Positions 51,777 to 60,518 of a stretch of 64,000 nt of DNA are shown here, piece by piece. The translations under genes were made by a program, and so were the position numbers. The first letter of the stretch is position 1. Every line of letters begins with the position of its first letter. The notes beneath the pieces were generated by a model. The model did not search any database. It was not told the DNA's origin and saw only the letters and a list, made by a program, of their open reading frames with translations. Source of the stretch: DATFTE01 sp963802575 (lineage in GTDB: Bacteria; Acidobacteriota; Terriglobia; Terriglobales; Acidobacteriaceae); the NCBI GenBank assembly GCA_963802575.1, contig CAWDJF010000008.1:248001-312000 (forward strand). Reading direction: 5' to 3'.

Positions 51777-53018
51777 TTACCTCGCCGCCTGCATCTCGTG
51801 GCTCACGCGCTCCACCTCGCGAAACACCCGCAGCGTATTCCCGCCAAGAATCTTGTGAATGTCCTCTGCGCTATAACCCCGGTCCAGCAAGGCTTGCGTG
51901 ATCTTTGGCAGATCCGCCGCGGAATCGATGCCCTGTGGTGTCGCCCCACTGACCCCGTCAAAGTCCGACCCTAGTCCAACGTGATCCACCCCGGCAACCT
52001 TGGCGACGTGATCAATATGATCGATCAGGGACTTCAGCGGCGGACGCGGAATCTTCGCCGCCCACTCTCTCTGAATGCGATCCTCATCGAGATATGTGAC
52101 CGGCTGACCCTCCGCTCTCCTTTTTGCGAGGGCGTCGGCCACCGCAGCATTGCGCTCTTTCGCCTGCGCTTCGGATGCCTTGCGGTAATCTTCGTCGACA
52201 AACGCATTGAAGAAGTTCACCTGCACCACGCCGCCGTTCTTCGCGACCGCCCGCAGCATGTCATCGGTCATGTTGCGCGGATGGTTCGTCAAAGCCCGCG
52301 CCGACGAATGCGAGGCGATGACGGGGGCCTTGCTTGTGGTAACCGCATCAAAAAACGTCTTGTCGGCCACGTGAGAAATATCGACCAGCATTCCCAACCG
52401 GTTCATCTCCAGCACAACCTGTTTGCCGAAGTCGGTCAATCCGTCGTGATGCTGCACGCTGGCATCATTGATGTCACCTGACGAGTCGGCCCACTCGTTG
52501 GTATTCGACCAGCTCAACGTCATATAGCGCACGCCCAGCCGGTAGTAATCGCGCAGCAGGCGGATGTCGTTCTCAATCGAGTGTCCGCCCTCAATCCCCA
52601 TCAAGGCCGCGAGCTTTTTCTGCTTGTGCGCGCGCTCAATGTCGTCGACGCTGAACGCCATCATCATCCGGTCGGGATGCCGCGCCGCCTGCTGGTACAC
52701 CGAATCAATCAAATCGAGGGTATGTTGGGCGTAGTGTCCCTGATTGGTCTTGGGTTCAACCCAGATGGAAAAGAACTCCGCTCCCAGATTTCCCGCCCGC
52801 GCCTTGTCGAGGCTGATATGCCCGATGTCTTTCGGATCGGTGCTGCCAATATCGAAACCCTCATCCAGAAACCGTTGCGGCGTATCGGCATGCGTATCGA
52901 CGACGATGGCGGAATCGTGGATCGCCTTCGCCTTCGCGGAAACTGGGGTGTCCTGTGCGAATGCGAGCGCGCTCAAAAAGCACGCCAGAAGCACAAATCG
53001 AAACCGGAAGATTTTCAT
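51777..53018 (-). CDS. Renal-dipeptidase-like (M19) exported dipeptidase
   Basis: 413 residues from ATG 53018, with a signal peptide about 1-21 (FVLLACFLSALAFAQ). The metal site residues are readable: His43 and Asp45 (VVDTHADTPQRF), Glu in MGIEGGHSIEN, and His in SHSSARAL. The VGLGSDFDG and QALLDRGYSAEDIHKILGGNTLRV segments match the M19 family, which hydrolyses dipeptides in the periplasm. A GTG at 53036 adds six residues and is less likely. It has its own transcription unit. Confidence 0.94.
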   Translation of the reverse strand: MKIFRFRFVLLACFLSALAFAQDTPVSAKAKAIHDSAIVVDTHADTPQRFLDEGFDIGSTDPKDIGHISLDKARAGNLGAEFFSIWVEPKTNQGHYAQHTLDLIDSVYQQAARHPDRMMMAFSVDDIERAHKQKKLAALMGIEGGHSIENDIRLLRDYYRLGVRYMTLSWSNTNEWADSSGDINDASVQHHDGLTDFGKQVVLEMNRLGMLVDISHVADKTFFDAVTTSKAPVIASHSSARALTNHPRNMTDDMLRAVAKNGGVVQVNFFNAFVDEDYRKASEAQAKERNAAVADALAKRRAEGQPVTYLDEDRIQREWAAKIPRPPLKSLIDHIDHVAKVAGVDHVGLGSDFDGVSGATPQGIDSAADLPKITQALLDRGYSAEDIHKILGGNTLRVFREVERVSHEMQAAR

Positions 53019-53222
53019 GGGATGTTTGAAATGCACACGGATTGTACACGCGAATGGAAGCTCTATTCCAACTCACGGAGCGAGGGACGCCTCGTAAGCC
53101 TGCCCTGAGCGGGTCGAATGGTCCCCGAAGCGAAAGCGAGGGTAAAGAGAAATGTTCGCGGTAGAGACGCAGCTCATCTGCCTCTCAGCGGGTGCCACAG
53201 CTCGATTCGAGAGAAGCCCGAC

Positions 53223-54110
53223 CTACCCCCGCACCGTCAACACGGGACACGTCGCATGACACACCACATCTTGTGCAATCGCCCAGGGCATGTGCGCGGC
53301 GGCCCGCGGCGTATTCGTCTTATGCACGCCCATCACAATCAGATCCGCGCCCCGCTGCTCGGCCACCTTCAGAATGCCATCCGAAGGAAACTCAAAACGC
53401 ACCACGCACTCCGGCACGCACCAATCCGGAGCATCCGCGGGCAAAAGTGCTAGCAGTCGCTTACGAGCCTGCTGCTCCACCGCTTCCTGCCTCTGCATGG
53501 GTACCAGCGAAACGAAATGTGCCAGCGTCAATTGCGCCTGGTTTTCCTCCGCAATCGACAACGCGAAGGGAAGCGCGCGCAGCGACCCTTCAGAAAAATC
53601 GGTCGCAAACAGGATATGTTTCCAGCTCTCGAACTCTACTTCCGTCCGGTGAACGTTCGGACCCACCGTCAACACCGGGCAATCGGCGCGGCGAAAAATC
53701 TGTTCCGCCCCCGATCCCATCACCAGTTTTCGAACTCCTTCTCGCCCGTGTGTGCCCAGCACTACCAGCTCAATCTTGTATTTTTCGATCAGATCCGGAA
53801 TCGCATTCCATAAATCGCCCCGGCACAACGCTGCCTCGCACGTGCCGCCGGGCAGCGGATCCGAATGCAAAAAGGCATTCATCTTTCTTTGCGCCTGCTC
53901 CCAATCGAAATCCATGGTCATGGGAATGGGCTCCATGGGCAGCGCCAACGGAGTCACCGCCGAGGCTGCATGCGCGACTACAACTTTTGCTCCGAACCAC
54001 TTTGCCAACCCTTGGACGTAGGGCCAAGCCGCTTCCGAAGCTGCCGAGAAATCGGTGGTAAAGAGAATGTTCTTGAGAGAAAGACGAGCGCCTGTCGCCG
54101 TGACCGACAT
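53223..54110 (-). CDS. Tandem-domain universal stress protein
   Basis: 295 residues with two UspA folds (about 10-150 and 163-294). The first has the complete ATP-binding pattern GTHGREGVRKLVMGSGAEQI with GxxG-9-G-S. The second has GVHKTNTPRAAAHMPWAIAQ, which lacks the Gly/Ser of that pattern and probably does not bind ATP. GAGGAGGTGTCCCC precedes the ATG. Soluble; probably involved in stress survival. Confidence 0.94.
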   Translation of the reverse strand: MSVTATGARLSLKNILFTTDFSAASEAAWPYVQGLAKWFGAKVVVAHAASAVTPLALPMEPIPMTMDFDWEQAQRKMNAFLHSDPLPGGTCEAALCRGDLWNAIPDLIEKYKIELVVLGTHGREGVRKLVMGSGAEQIFRRADCPVLTVGPNVHRTEVEFESWKHILFATDFSEGSLRALPFALSIAEENQAQLTLAHFVSLVPMQRQEAVEQQARKRLLALLPADAPDWCVPECVVRFEFPSDGILKVAEQRGADLIVMGVHKTNTPRAAAHMPWAIAQDVVCHATCPVLTVRG

Positions 54111-54410
54111 GGGGACACCTCCTCGCAGACGTTGGGCGTACTGGAGGCCCAGCTAGTTCTTCTATATGCCTTCGCTGAACCAGCGGCAGTGATTCTCGTC
54201 ACTCGATCGGGTGATGTTGTCGAGTGTGGAAATTACCGCGCGATTTTCACCTGATTTTAATAAGCGTGCAACATTGCTCCGCCGCCTTGCCGATACACTC
54301 CTTTGCATACGAGGTGGAACAAGCCCGAAAGGGCCTGAGGGGCTCGCACGAGAGACGGCGTGCGGGCCTTTTAGTTTCTGCGGCGCTTGGCCTTCCCGGC
54401 CTCTTGTCCT

Positions 54411-54503
54411 TGTCATTCCGACCGGAGGGAGGAATCTGCTGGTCGTCGGCAGCATTGATGCTCCCAGCCAAAAGCAGATTCCTCGCTTCGCTTCGGAATG
54501 ACA
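54411..54503. repeat. Palindromic dispersed element, copy B
   Basis: Outer arms TGTCATTCCG (54411-54420) and CGGAATGACA (54494-54503), and inner arms GAGGAATCTGCT (54429-54440) and AGCAGATTCCTC (54473-54484), all perfect. It has the same CCTCGCTTCGCT segment as copies A and C. Confidence 0.9.
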
Positions 54504-54564
54504 AATTGTAGGGAGTTCGGAACGACAAAATTGCAAGGAGTCCGGAATGACAAATTGTGAGGAG
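54494..54564. repeat. Three-unit imperfect tandem repeat
   Basis: Units of 22-25 bp beginning CGGAATGACAAA-like at 54494, 54518 and 54543, each with AATTG followed by AGGAGT-like ends. The first unit overlaps the right arm of element B, so the array grew from the element's end. Confidence 0.85.
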
Positions 54565-54603
54565 ACAACAGGGGACCAACAACGAACGACCAACGACCAA
54601 CGA

Positions 54604-55728
54604 CTAACCCGCCACTTCCTCCGAATGCCGCTGCTTTCTTAACGCCTCCAGAAATTCATCCTGGCCCAGGGACGCCCCGCCGCGCAGCAACTCAAGCAGC
54701 GGATCTTCCAACTCTTCTCCGCCTGCGTTCTCGTAATCCTGCGTCGTCGCCGTCAATGCTCGTGGTGTGATCAGTAATTCCGGAAGAGTCCCCGGACGGC
54801 TGGTCAAAAATTCGATAAAGGTCTGCACCTGCTCGCGCTGTTCCGCCGTGCGCGATGCGAACTCAATTCCCATCCCATGCTCAGGATGCATCACCCGCAC
54901 CAGACCCTCGGCCTGTACTTCCATATCTTCTGCTCGCAGGCACAGCACAATGCCCGAGTGCTCAGGGAAAGGTGAAACCGTGTCGACGTAGCATCCACCC
55001 AAACTCAAATCGGTCAGCTTGCACTGCGAAACCGGCTCAGGATCATCCGGAGGCAGCTCCGGAGAATTCGCGGCCACCCACGCACGCAGCGCGTTCCGCA
55101 AGCTCTCCGACAAATCGCTGAAGCGCACGCCTGACTGCCCATTGGGATTCGCCCACGCCACTTCTCCGTGCGGCTCAATCTCGGTGCTCGCCCCCGGCAG
55201 AACAAAGCGTCCGCTCACCCCCGCTGAAGGATAGAGTGGCTGCGCCGCCAGAACATCCATTCCCCCTTCGCTCAAATCGAGCAGGATGGCTTCCATCTCC
55301 GGCCCGTTCTGCACGCGAAGTTGTAAGGGGACTTGTACGGGAACGCGGAAGGATCGCCGGCGTTCACGCTTGATCAGCGCGGTCGCGGCCCTCAGGCTGG
55401 CCTGCGCCTGATCTTCAGAAATCGGTTTATACAAAACAAAATTCGCGCCCGCACCAAACACATTGCGGACTTTGGTTTTATCGCTCAGCAACGCCACCGT
55501 GACGGCATTATTTCCCGTCGACGCCTGGCTCGCATTCTGCAACACCAGCGCGGCGCTATGCGGATCATCGAAGTCGACGATCACCGCGTCGAACTTCGCC
55601 TCGCCCAGCCGCACCATGGCCTCCGGATATCCGCAGGCCTGCACCCCCACGCCGAATCCGGAAAGAACCGGCGTGAGAACCGCCACTGCTGCGTCGTCTT
55701 TGGAAACCAGGAGTGCTTGAAACGTCAT
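54604..55728 (-). CDS. Pseudo-receiver and double PilZ-domain protein
   Basis: 374 residues. A receiver-like fold spans 1-115 (VIVDFDDPHSAALVL with the Asp position kept and YKPIS for the Lys region). Two PilZ domains follow. The first (about 122-210) has RRRSFRVPVQVPLQL and LDLSEGGMDV, matching RxxxR and DxSxxG, so it can bind c-di-GMP. The second (about 230-330) has CKLTDLSLGGCYVD, keeping DxSxxG with no clear RxxxR. It links a receiver fold to c-di-GMP sensing and probably regulates motility, attachment or cyclic-di-GMP output. The stop is near the repeat region. Confidence 0.88.
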   Translation of the reverse strand: MTFQALLVSKDDAAVAVLTPVLSGFGVGVQACGYPEAMVRLGEAKFDAVIVDFDDPHSAALVLQNASQASTGNNAVTVALLSDKTKVRNVFGAGANFVLYKPISEDQAQASLRAATALIKRERRRSFRVPVQVPLQLRVQNGPEMEAILLDLSEGGMDVLAAQPLYPSAGVSGRFVLPGASTEIEPHGEVAWANPNGQSGVRFSDLSESLRNALRAWVAANSPELPPDDPEPVSQCKLTDLSLGGCYVDTVSPFPEHSGIVLCLRAEDMEVQAEGLVRVMHPEHGMGIEFASRTAEQREQVQTFIEFLTSRPGTLPELLITPRALTATTQDYENAGGEELEDPLLELLRGGASLGQDEFLEALRKQRHSEEVAG

Positions 55729-55765
55729 AGTCTCGCCGCTTGATTCGCGCCCAAGTGTTTGGAGA

Positions 55766-56029
55766 TTACGGCCATCGCGGAGCTACGCCGCGCTTGGCAG
55801 GCGCCGGCTGTGCAGCCGGAGCCGCGGAAGCCGCTTTAGCAGCCATCGTGTTAGGACGGGTTTCTTCTTCCACTTCCGCCAAAATGGCGCTGTCGTCCTC
55901 GTCACTCTCCGCCAACAGCGGGGCCACTTCACGTAACTTCTCTGCCGCTTGCTGCAGCTGCTCAATCTGCTTCGCCAGTTGCGCGTAACGCGCCTGCTTG
56001 CGTCGCAAGACCTCGTGAATATCTTTCAT
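55766..56029 (-). CDS. Small coiled-coil hypothetical protein
   Basis: 87 residues. The N-terminal 40 form a coiled coil (EVLRRKQARYAQLAKQIEQLQQAAEKL), followed by an acidic segment (SDEDDSAILAEVEEE) and an Ala/Pro-rich tail. The GGGGG before ATG 56029 is a fair ribosome site. From memory, such proteins are common small genes in Acidobacteriota. It lies 37 bp upstream of the PilZ gene on the same strand and could be cotranscribed. Confidence 0.7.
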   Translation of the reverse strand: MKDIHEVLRRKQARYAQLAKQIEQLQQAAEKLREVAPLLAESDEDDSAILAEVEEETRPNTMAAKAASAAPAAQPAPAKRGVAPRWP

Positions 56030-56117
56030 ACAACCCCCTGCTGGCGAATGTAAGGACTGGGGCGAGCAGGGTCAACGGTAATCCCCCCTTGTGTGATTAC
56101 CGGGGTAACAGTAGCGG

Positions 56118-56145
56118 ATGTGGCGCGGCGCCCCTCGCCCGCGCA
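56118..56145. repeat. Degenerate REP-like hairpin
   Basis: GATGTGGCGCGGCGCCCC and the following CTCGCCCGCG resemble the left half of the 160-bp repeat around the RAYT gene (AATGTGGCGCGGGCGCC). Some bases are altered. It is a stray REP copy. Confidence 0.6.
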
Positions 56146-56185
56146 GCCCCGGAGCGGCGACAGAGAATCTACCGTGTAACAAGAA

Positions 56186-56210
56186 AAAGGCCTCGCATGG
56201 CGAGGCCTTT
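56186..56210. terminator. Bidirectional intrinsic terminator
   Basis: A perfect 11-bp stem AAAGGCCTCGC / GCGAGGCCTTT with a 3-nt ATG loop, flanked by A and T tracts. It ends the PEP-CTERM gene on the minus strand. Confidence 0.9.
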
Positions 56211-56230
56211 TCCAAGTGCTTCAGGGAAGT

Positions 56231-56833
56231 TTAGTCGACTTTCTTGCGGCGCAACAGCCCCGCCAGGCCTACGAAACCCGTGCCCAGCAAAACGAGGGTG
56301 CCCGGTTCCGGTACTACGATGTTGGTATCGCCGCTCGAGATCGTGGTCGAACCGTTGAAGAAGCCTTTGCCGGTGTTGATCGTCAATTGCACTGTCACAC
56401 CGTTGGTGTTGAAGGTGCCCAGAGTTCCGGACAGCGTCCCTACAAGAGTGTAGTTGTGGGTGCCATTGGCCAGGGTGACGAGCGTCCAGGTAACTGGACC
56501 GCTAAACGTTCCCGAGAAAATGGTCCCATTCGGAATGCCGTTGGTTCCGTTGCCGGTAATGGTGAAGGTGCCACCGGCGGCGAAGGTGCCGCCCATCTGC
56601 AGCGAGCCGCTCGCAAGAGCGCCCGTGCTAAATGTGACCGAGCCAAGATTTCCCGTGATCAGTCCCCCGCCGTTCAGGCCGTTGACTGCTGCCAACGTAG
56701 AACCCGTCAGCGAGAGGCCACTGTTTGTGCCTGCTAGAGTGCCGCCGCTATTGGTGAAGTCAACTCCGCTATTGGCGAAAGCTGCCATCGGCAGCGCCAA
56801 AGCTAACAGAGCCAACAAGATTACTCGTCTCAT
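56231..56833 (-). CDS. PEP-CTERM sorting-domain protein
   Basis: 200 residues from ATG 56833, with AGGAGG upstream. The signal peptide is about 1-22. The middle is beta-rich and Gly/Ser/Thr/Asn-rich (low Lys), typical of a surface protein. The C-terminus VPEPGTLVLLGTGFVGLAGLL then RRKK is a PEP-CTERM sorting signal: PEP motif, transmembrane helix, basic tail, recognised by exosortase/EpsH. No exosortase gene is in the window. It likely sits in the extracellular matrix or on the cell surface. Confidence 0.92.
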   Translation of the reverse strand: MRRVILLALLALALPMAAFANSGVDFTNSGGTLAGTNSGLSLTGSTLAAVNGLNGGGLITGNLGSVTFSTGALASGSLQMGGTFAAGGTFTITGNGTNGIPNGTIFSGTFSGPVTWTLVTLANGTHNYTLVGTLSGTLGTFNTNGVTVQLTINTGKGFFNGSTTISSGDTNIVVPEPGTLVLLGTGFVGLAGLLRRKKVD

Positions 56834-57435
56834 AAACTTCCTCCTGAGCACCTGTGGAACCCCTGGGAAAAAGGCCGCTTTTCGAGCCGGCTAGGTAAAA
56901 CACCTGAGATATCAAGCAGTAAGATGCACGTTTACCTCCAAATTCAGGCAAAACCTATGGAATTGACGGCAAAAGACTTAATTCCAGCATTCTGAATCTG
57001 GAGAACCCGCCGTGTGCAAGCGAATGCATACTAAAAGCCATCTTCTTGCGCGTGTGCGGCTGGTCTAACTCCATAAAAACCCCAATCTATTGCCTTGAAA
57101 CACGCCTCTGGGGAGTTTGTTGCGGGGGAAAGTAACGTCAGCCCGGAAGTGTGGCCCCAGGAACCTCCTAAGTCAAGGGATAGTTGCGTCTGGAATCCAG
57201 AAGCTCACCCCCCAATTCCCGGATTGGCCGGGAGTAGAGCCGGGCATGGCCGCTTCGTGCCATCCTCTGGCACGAACGTGGGGTTTACATGTCTCAAATT
57301 TAGAACTAAGTTGTCGTTGAGCAGTTCTGGGGGAGGGCTGTTCGGGCGTCCCACGATCCGCAAGGGTCCGGGGCGCTTCTTATTTGGGGCCAAAATCTGA
57401 GAGTAGCGCCGGCGTCCCGCCGGCCAAGATGAAGC
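56834..57435. other. Intergenic region with hairpins
   Basis: 602 bp without a plausible gene. A 9-bp perfect hairpin (TTCGTGCCA, loop TCCTC, TGGCACGAA) lies at 57254-57276 and a REP-like hairpin at 57408-57424. The rest shows no recognised motif. Confidence 0.6.
57408..57424. repeat. REP-like hairpin, second type
   Basis: GCCGGCG TCC CGCCGGC, a perfect 7-bp stem with 3-nt loop, within AGTAGCGCCGGCGTCCCG. The sequence looks like a dispersed palindrome of the REP class and differs from the 160-bp repeat family. Confidence 0.6.
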
Positions 57436-58068
57436 CTAGAGCCCGTTCTCATACGCCGTCTTCATCCACCGCTTCACCTCATCGTCAATGTCATCGAGCT
57501 TCGCGATCTCGATCCGATGCGTGATGCGATCTTTCTTCTGAAATCCTCCGGTATCGATCAACCGCTTCGGCGTCTTGCGATCTGCCAGCGCGAGTCCTAA
57601 GTCAATGCGCGTGTTCGTAGTGGGCTTGATCTGCGCAAACACGTGCTTGCGGTAAAACGGAACCATGGTCTTGCACGGACACGCCTTCACATCCTTGCCC
57701 AAACTGAAGCCCAGCTTGAGCAGCGGCCCGTAGAGCGGCAACAGCCCCGCCTTTTTTCCCGCAAACATGTCGCGCACATACACCTCGGCTGCTTCGAGAT
57801 ATTCGTCGGCCTCGGAGTTGCGTCCACCCTTGCCCTCGGCGCGCTCGGCGATCCACCAGCAGGCGTTGGTGCCCAGCTTGTGCTCGCGCTTCAACCACTC
57901 GCGCCGTTCGTTCTCAGACGCAGGGCCGGACTTCTTGACCAGCGCAATCCATTGGTCGATGGACCGTCCAGTCTTGTCGGGAAGTTCGGCAATCCATTTT
58001 TCCACCATGGCAATGCCAGGATGAACGCTGTAAGTGGAAGCAGGCGGAAGCTTGGGTAGCGAAGGCAT
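57436..58068 (-). CDS. DUF4287/DUF5655 protein
   Basis: 210 residues from ATG 58068, with TGGAGG 5 bp upstream. The N-terminal region (about 20-85) has GRSIDQWIALVKKSGPASENERREWLKREHKLGTNACWWIAER, in two halves, the DUF4287 pattern. The C-terminal region (about 110-205) has KTMVPFYRKHVFAQIKPTTNTRIDLGLAL and AKLDDIDDEVKRWMKTAYE, as in DUF5655. Soluble. The combined family is widespread in bacteria with unknown function; similar folds bind nucleic acid-like ligands. A long antisense frame lies on the other strand and is not real. Confidence 0.85.
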   Translation of the reverse strand: MPSLPKLPPASTYSVHPGIAMVEKWIAELPDKTGRSIDQWIALVKKSGPASENERREWLKREHKLGTNACWWIAERAEGKGGRNSEADEYLEAAEVYVRDMFAGKKAGLLPLYGPLLKLGFSLGKDVKACPCKTMVPFYRKHVFAQIKPTTNTRIDLGLALADRKTPKRLIDTGGFQKKDRITHRIEIAKLDDIDDEVKRWMKTAYENGL

Positions 58069-58155
58069 GAGGGACCTCCAGAAAAATGAACGGCGAGATA
58101 TTAGCAAATAGAAGGAAAGACCAGTTGAACAAATACCACACTGCGCACAAGACGA

Positions 58156-59931
58156 CTAACGACGGTGGGTATGTGCTCTGCGATAGTCATCTGCCGTCGT
58201 CCGGTAACACTCGAGCTTGCTTGCCTGCACGCCTTGCAGACTTTGTTGCAGGCGATCGGAAACCGCGCGGCTCGCGGTGCGCATGCCCGTCACTACCTGC
58301 ACCACCGGTTCGTCGCAGCTGGGGTCGCGGGTGACTCGTAGCTTGTCGACATCGGGATAGTTCGGTCCGTAATCCGACAGCCGCTCTTGATAGGGCAGAA
58401 ACTCATATATCAGCTTGATCAGCCGCGACTGCGAGTGCGTCCGTTCCTCGGCAATGAAGACTTCGTGGCTGGCGAAGTAAGACGAACTGGGAAGCGTCAG
58501 CGCGAGTCCCACAAAGTTGACGCTCACTTCTTTGGTCAGAGCCGGTTGCTCGCGCGTCTCGGCGGGCGCATTCGTTGGGTGTGGATCGTGCGTCATCGGA
58601 TCTGCCAGGTTGCTCGACGCTATCCGCATCGTGGGCGGCGGGACGCCGGCGCTACTGTGTGGAGGCATCGCTGTCAACGGAGCATTCAGCGATGCCCGCA
58701 CTACACTGGGGCGCATTGGTGCATCCTGCGCAGAAATCTGTGGAGCCGGGCCTACCGCTTCGATGTGTCCGACCTGCATTCCGCCCGCTCTTCCCGAAAC
58801 TTGCGACACCGACGGCGGAGGCTCTACGACTCCAACCGCAGGCGCGGCCAGCGTTCGTCGTCCTACGATACCCACCGCTTCCGGCGGCGGACCGACAACC
58901 GCCGCTCCACCAAGCCCGCCGACAGTGCGTCGTCCTGCGGCGTAAGTCAACTGCGGAGGCGGGGCGACCACGGCGATCAAAGCGAGTCCTGGACCGAGGC
59001 GCAACTCTGAAGATGCAACTGTCGGCGGCGCGGGCAGAACCGAATGTCCTGATAAAAGCAGATCGAGCGACCGGATTTCCGCCTTCACGCGAACCTCGGG
59101 CGGCACGGCTTCGCGCTCGCGAGTCTCGTGGGGCACCACGAGGGCCGCTTGCCTTATGCTGGGAACTGCGCCCGCATGAACCGCGCGCGCATATTCGGAA
59201 GGTGAGTAATAAACCACGTCCGCGCGGTTCAAAGGCGTAGGACGAACCGACGACGCTTGGAACGCTCCGAGTTCAACAGCGCCCACCAGCGCCGCGGTCA
59301 TCACGGCCTGCGCCGCAAGGGATTGGAAAAATCGCCGCCAGGGCACCTGCGAGGGCACGAAGACGTCTCCCCAAAAACGTGCCGGCAGGGAAGTACGCTT
59401 CAAAGGCGCGAGGCGCGGGGGAAACAACGTCTCCGAAAGATTCTGGAAGAACACGCGATGCGCCGGCTCCAGCTCTACCAGCAAGTTCGGCGGCGCGCAG
59501 GCAGGCGGCGCGGGCAACGCGCTTTGCGCCAGCCGCGCGATGAGCGCAAGACAACTGTCATCGAAGGCGCGCGGCTCGGGAGAGAAGACTTCAAGAAGCC
59601 CGACGACATCCGTTCCCGAAAGAATCGGAGCCGCCAGAATCGAACGAATGCCGAGCAGGCTGCAGCTTTCCGCGTCCACTCTCGGATCGCTCTCGGCATC
59701 GTCGCAACGCAAAGCGTTGCCGTTGCGCACGCACTCTCCAGAAAAACCGCCGCTCACATCCAACCGGCAACCCAGAGGAGGCGCACTGTGTCCGATGCTC
59801 GCCGCGCACACCATGGACTCTGCGTCGCCCAGGGCAATTGCGGCACTCGTTCCCTTGGTAAGCAAAAGGGCGCGCATGCCGACCAGTTGCAGTGCGGCAT
59901 TCTCTCCGGGAGTGGGGGCAGGCGACGGCAT
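58156..59931 (-). CDS. GAF-domain, one-TM protein with Pro-rich repeats
   Basis: 591 residues from ATG 59931 (a longer frame to 60102 is possible; no clear ribosome site for either). A GAF domain is at about 11-140 (ALLLTKGTSAAIALGDAESMVC, then SILAAPILSGTDVVGLLEVFS). A single transmembrane helix lies at about 202-224 (FFQSLAAQAVMTAALVGAVEL). The C-terminal part is extracytoplasmic, with repeats of VGPPPEAVGIVGRRT and VEPPPSVSQVSGR type (about 365-470) and a cysteine-containing end (PSCDEPVVQVVTGM; LECYRTT). It resembles a signal sensor in the cytosol joined to a Pro-rich periplasmic arm, somewhat like a TonB-type protein. Function unknown. Confidence 0.82.
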   Translation of the reverse strand: MPSPAPTPGENAALQLVGMRALLLTKGTSAAIALGDAESMVCAASIGHSAPPLGCRLDVSGGFSGECVRNGNALRCDDAESDPRVDAESCSLLGIRSILAAPILSGTDVVGLLEVFSPEPRAFDDSCLALIARLAQSALPAPPACAPPNLLVELEPAHRVFFQNLSETLFPPRLAPLKRTSLPARFWGDVFVPSQVPWRRFFQSLAAQAVMTAALVGAVELGAFQASSVRPTPLNRADVVYYSPSEYARAVHAGAVPSIRQAALVVPHETREREAVPPEVRVKAEIRSLDLLLSGHSVLPAPPTVASSELRLGPGLALIAVVAPPPQLTYAAGRRTVGGLGGAAVVGPPPEAVGIVGRRTLAAPAVGVVEPPPSVSQVSGRAGGMQVGHIEAVGPAPQISAQDAPMRPSVVRASLNAPLTAMPPHSSAGVPPPTMRIASSNLADPMTHDPHPTNAPAETREQPALTKEVSVNFVGLALTLPSSSYFASHEVFIAEERTHSQSRLIKLIYEFLPYQERLSDYGPNYPDVDKLRVTRDPSCDEPVVQVVTGMRTASRAVSDRLQQSLQGVQASKLECYRTTADDYRRAHTHRR

Positions 59932-60348
59932 GGTGGAGATTTGATCGTAGCCGGAGCCCGTATGCGATTGAATAGACAAGGGCTGGGGAGAATTACGAAA
60001 GTAACTAGGGGGTAATGCCTGGTCAGCGGGTGAACTGGAACTGATGATCAAGTAATAATTACATTGTTTGTACATACAAATACGCCTATACGCATTTCCC
60101 ATTTTGGTTCACCCTGAGCTAAGTTGTTGAAAGTTGGTAGAAGGGGATGCGGGGCGGAGAATTTGCATATCTGATCATCGCGTGGAATGCCCCGTAATTG
60201 CGTTCCCAGCGCTACAGGGCGACAACTGGGTGCCGGGAGGCACTTGGGGCCATCCAAGAACCTGGAAGGTCTCAGGAACCCTCCTGGCGTAAAGTAATCT
60301 ATAAGCTATAGTAAATGTGTCCAGTTGTCCGGTGGCATACCTAGAGAC
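59932..60348. other. Intergenic region upstream of GAF gene and RAYT repeat
   Basis: About 417 bp. No plausible gene; minus-strand frames continue upstream of the GAF protein to 60102 but do not resemble its family. TTTGTATGTACAAACAA lies on the minus strand around 60063-60079, a near-palindrome. Confidence 0.45.
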
Positions 60349-60508
60349 TGCCCAATGTGGCGCGGGCGCCCTCGCCCGCGTCTGGCCAAAGGCAAAGGCG
60401 GTAGTTTCCAAACGGGACTTACCAACCAAAAGAAACTTGGATGGTTCTGAGCACAAGAGCTTGAGTTTTCTGCTCCTGGTCAGGCGCGGGCGGGGGCGCC
60501 CGCGCCAC
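60349..60508. repeat. 160-bp REP-containing direct repeat, left copy
   Basis: Contains two hairpins: CGCGGGCG/CGCCCGCG (60361-60380, 8-bp stem, CCCT loop) and GGCGCGGGCG/CGCCCGCGCC (60483-60506, 10-bp stem, GGGG loop), in opposite orientation about 100 bp apart. That is a BIME-like arrangement. It matches 61060-61218 almost throughout. Confidence 0.92.
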
Positions 60509-60518
60509 ATTGGTTATT

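Larger units (their letters stand above)
54111..54603. other. Repeat-rich intergenic region
   Basis: 493 bp without a plausible gene. It carries a palindromic element (54411-54503), a three-unit tandem repeat (54494-54564) and a run of ACGACCAACG-type triplets at 54578-54605. A short Pro/Arg reading frame there is a by-product of the repeats. Confidence 0.8.

Noticed and set aside
54570..54605. Possible CRISPR-like short repeats (ACGACCAACG-type)
   Set aside because: Units of about 7-9 bp without spacers, no cas genes; simple-sequence repeat.
58575..60015. Long plus-strand frames opposite the GAF gene
   Set aside because: Arg/Pro/His-rich antisense frames without domains; the minus-strand frame has GAF and a transmembrane helix.
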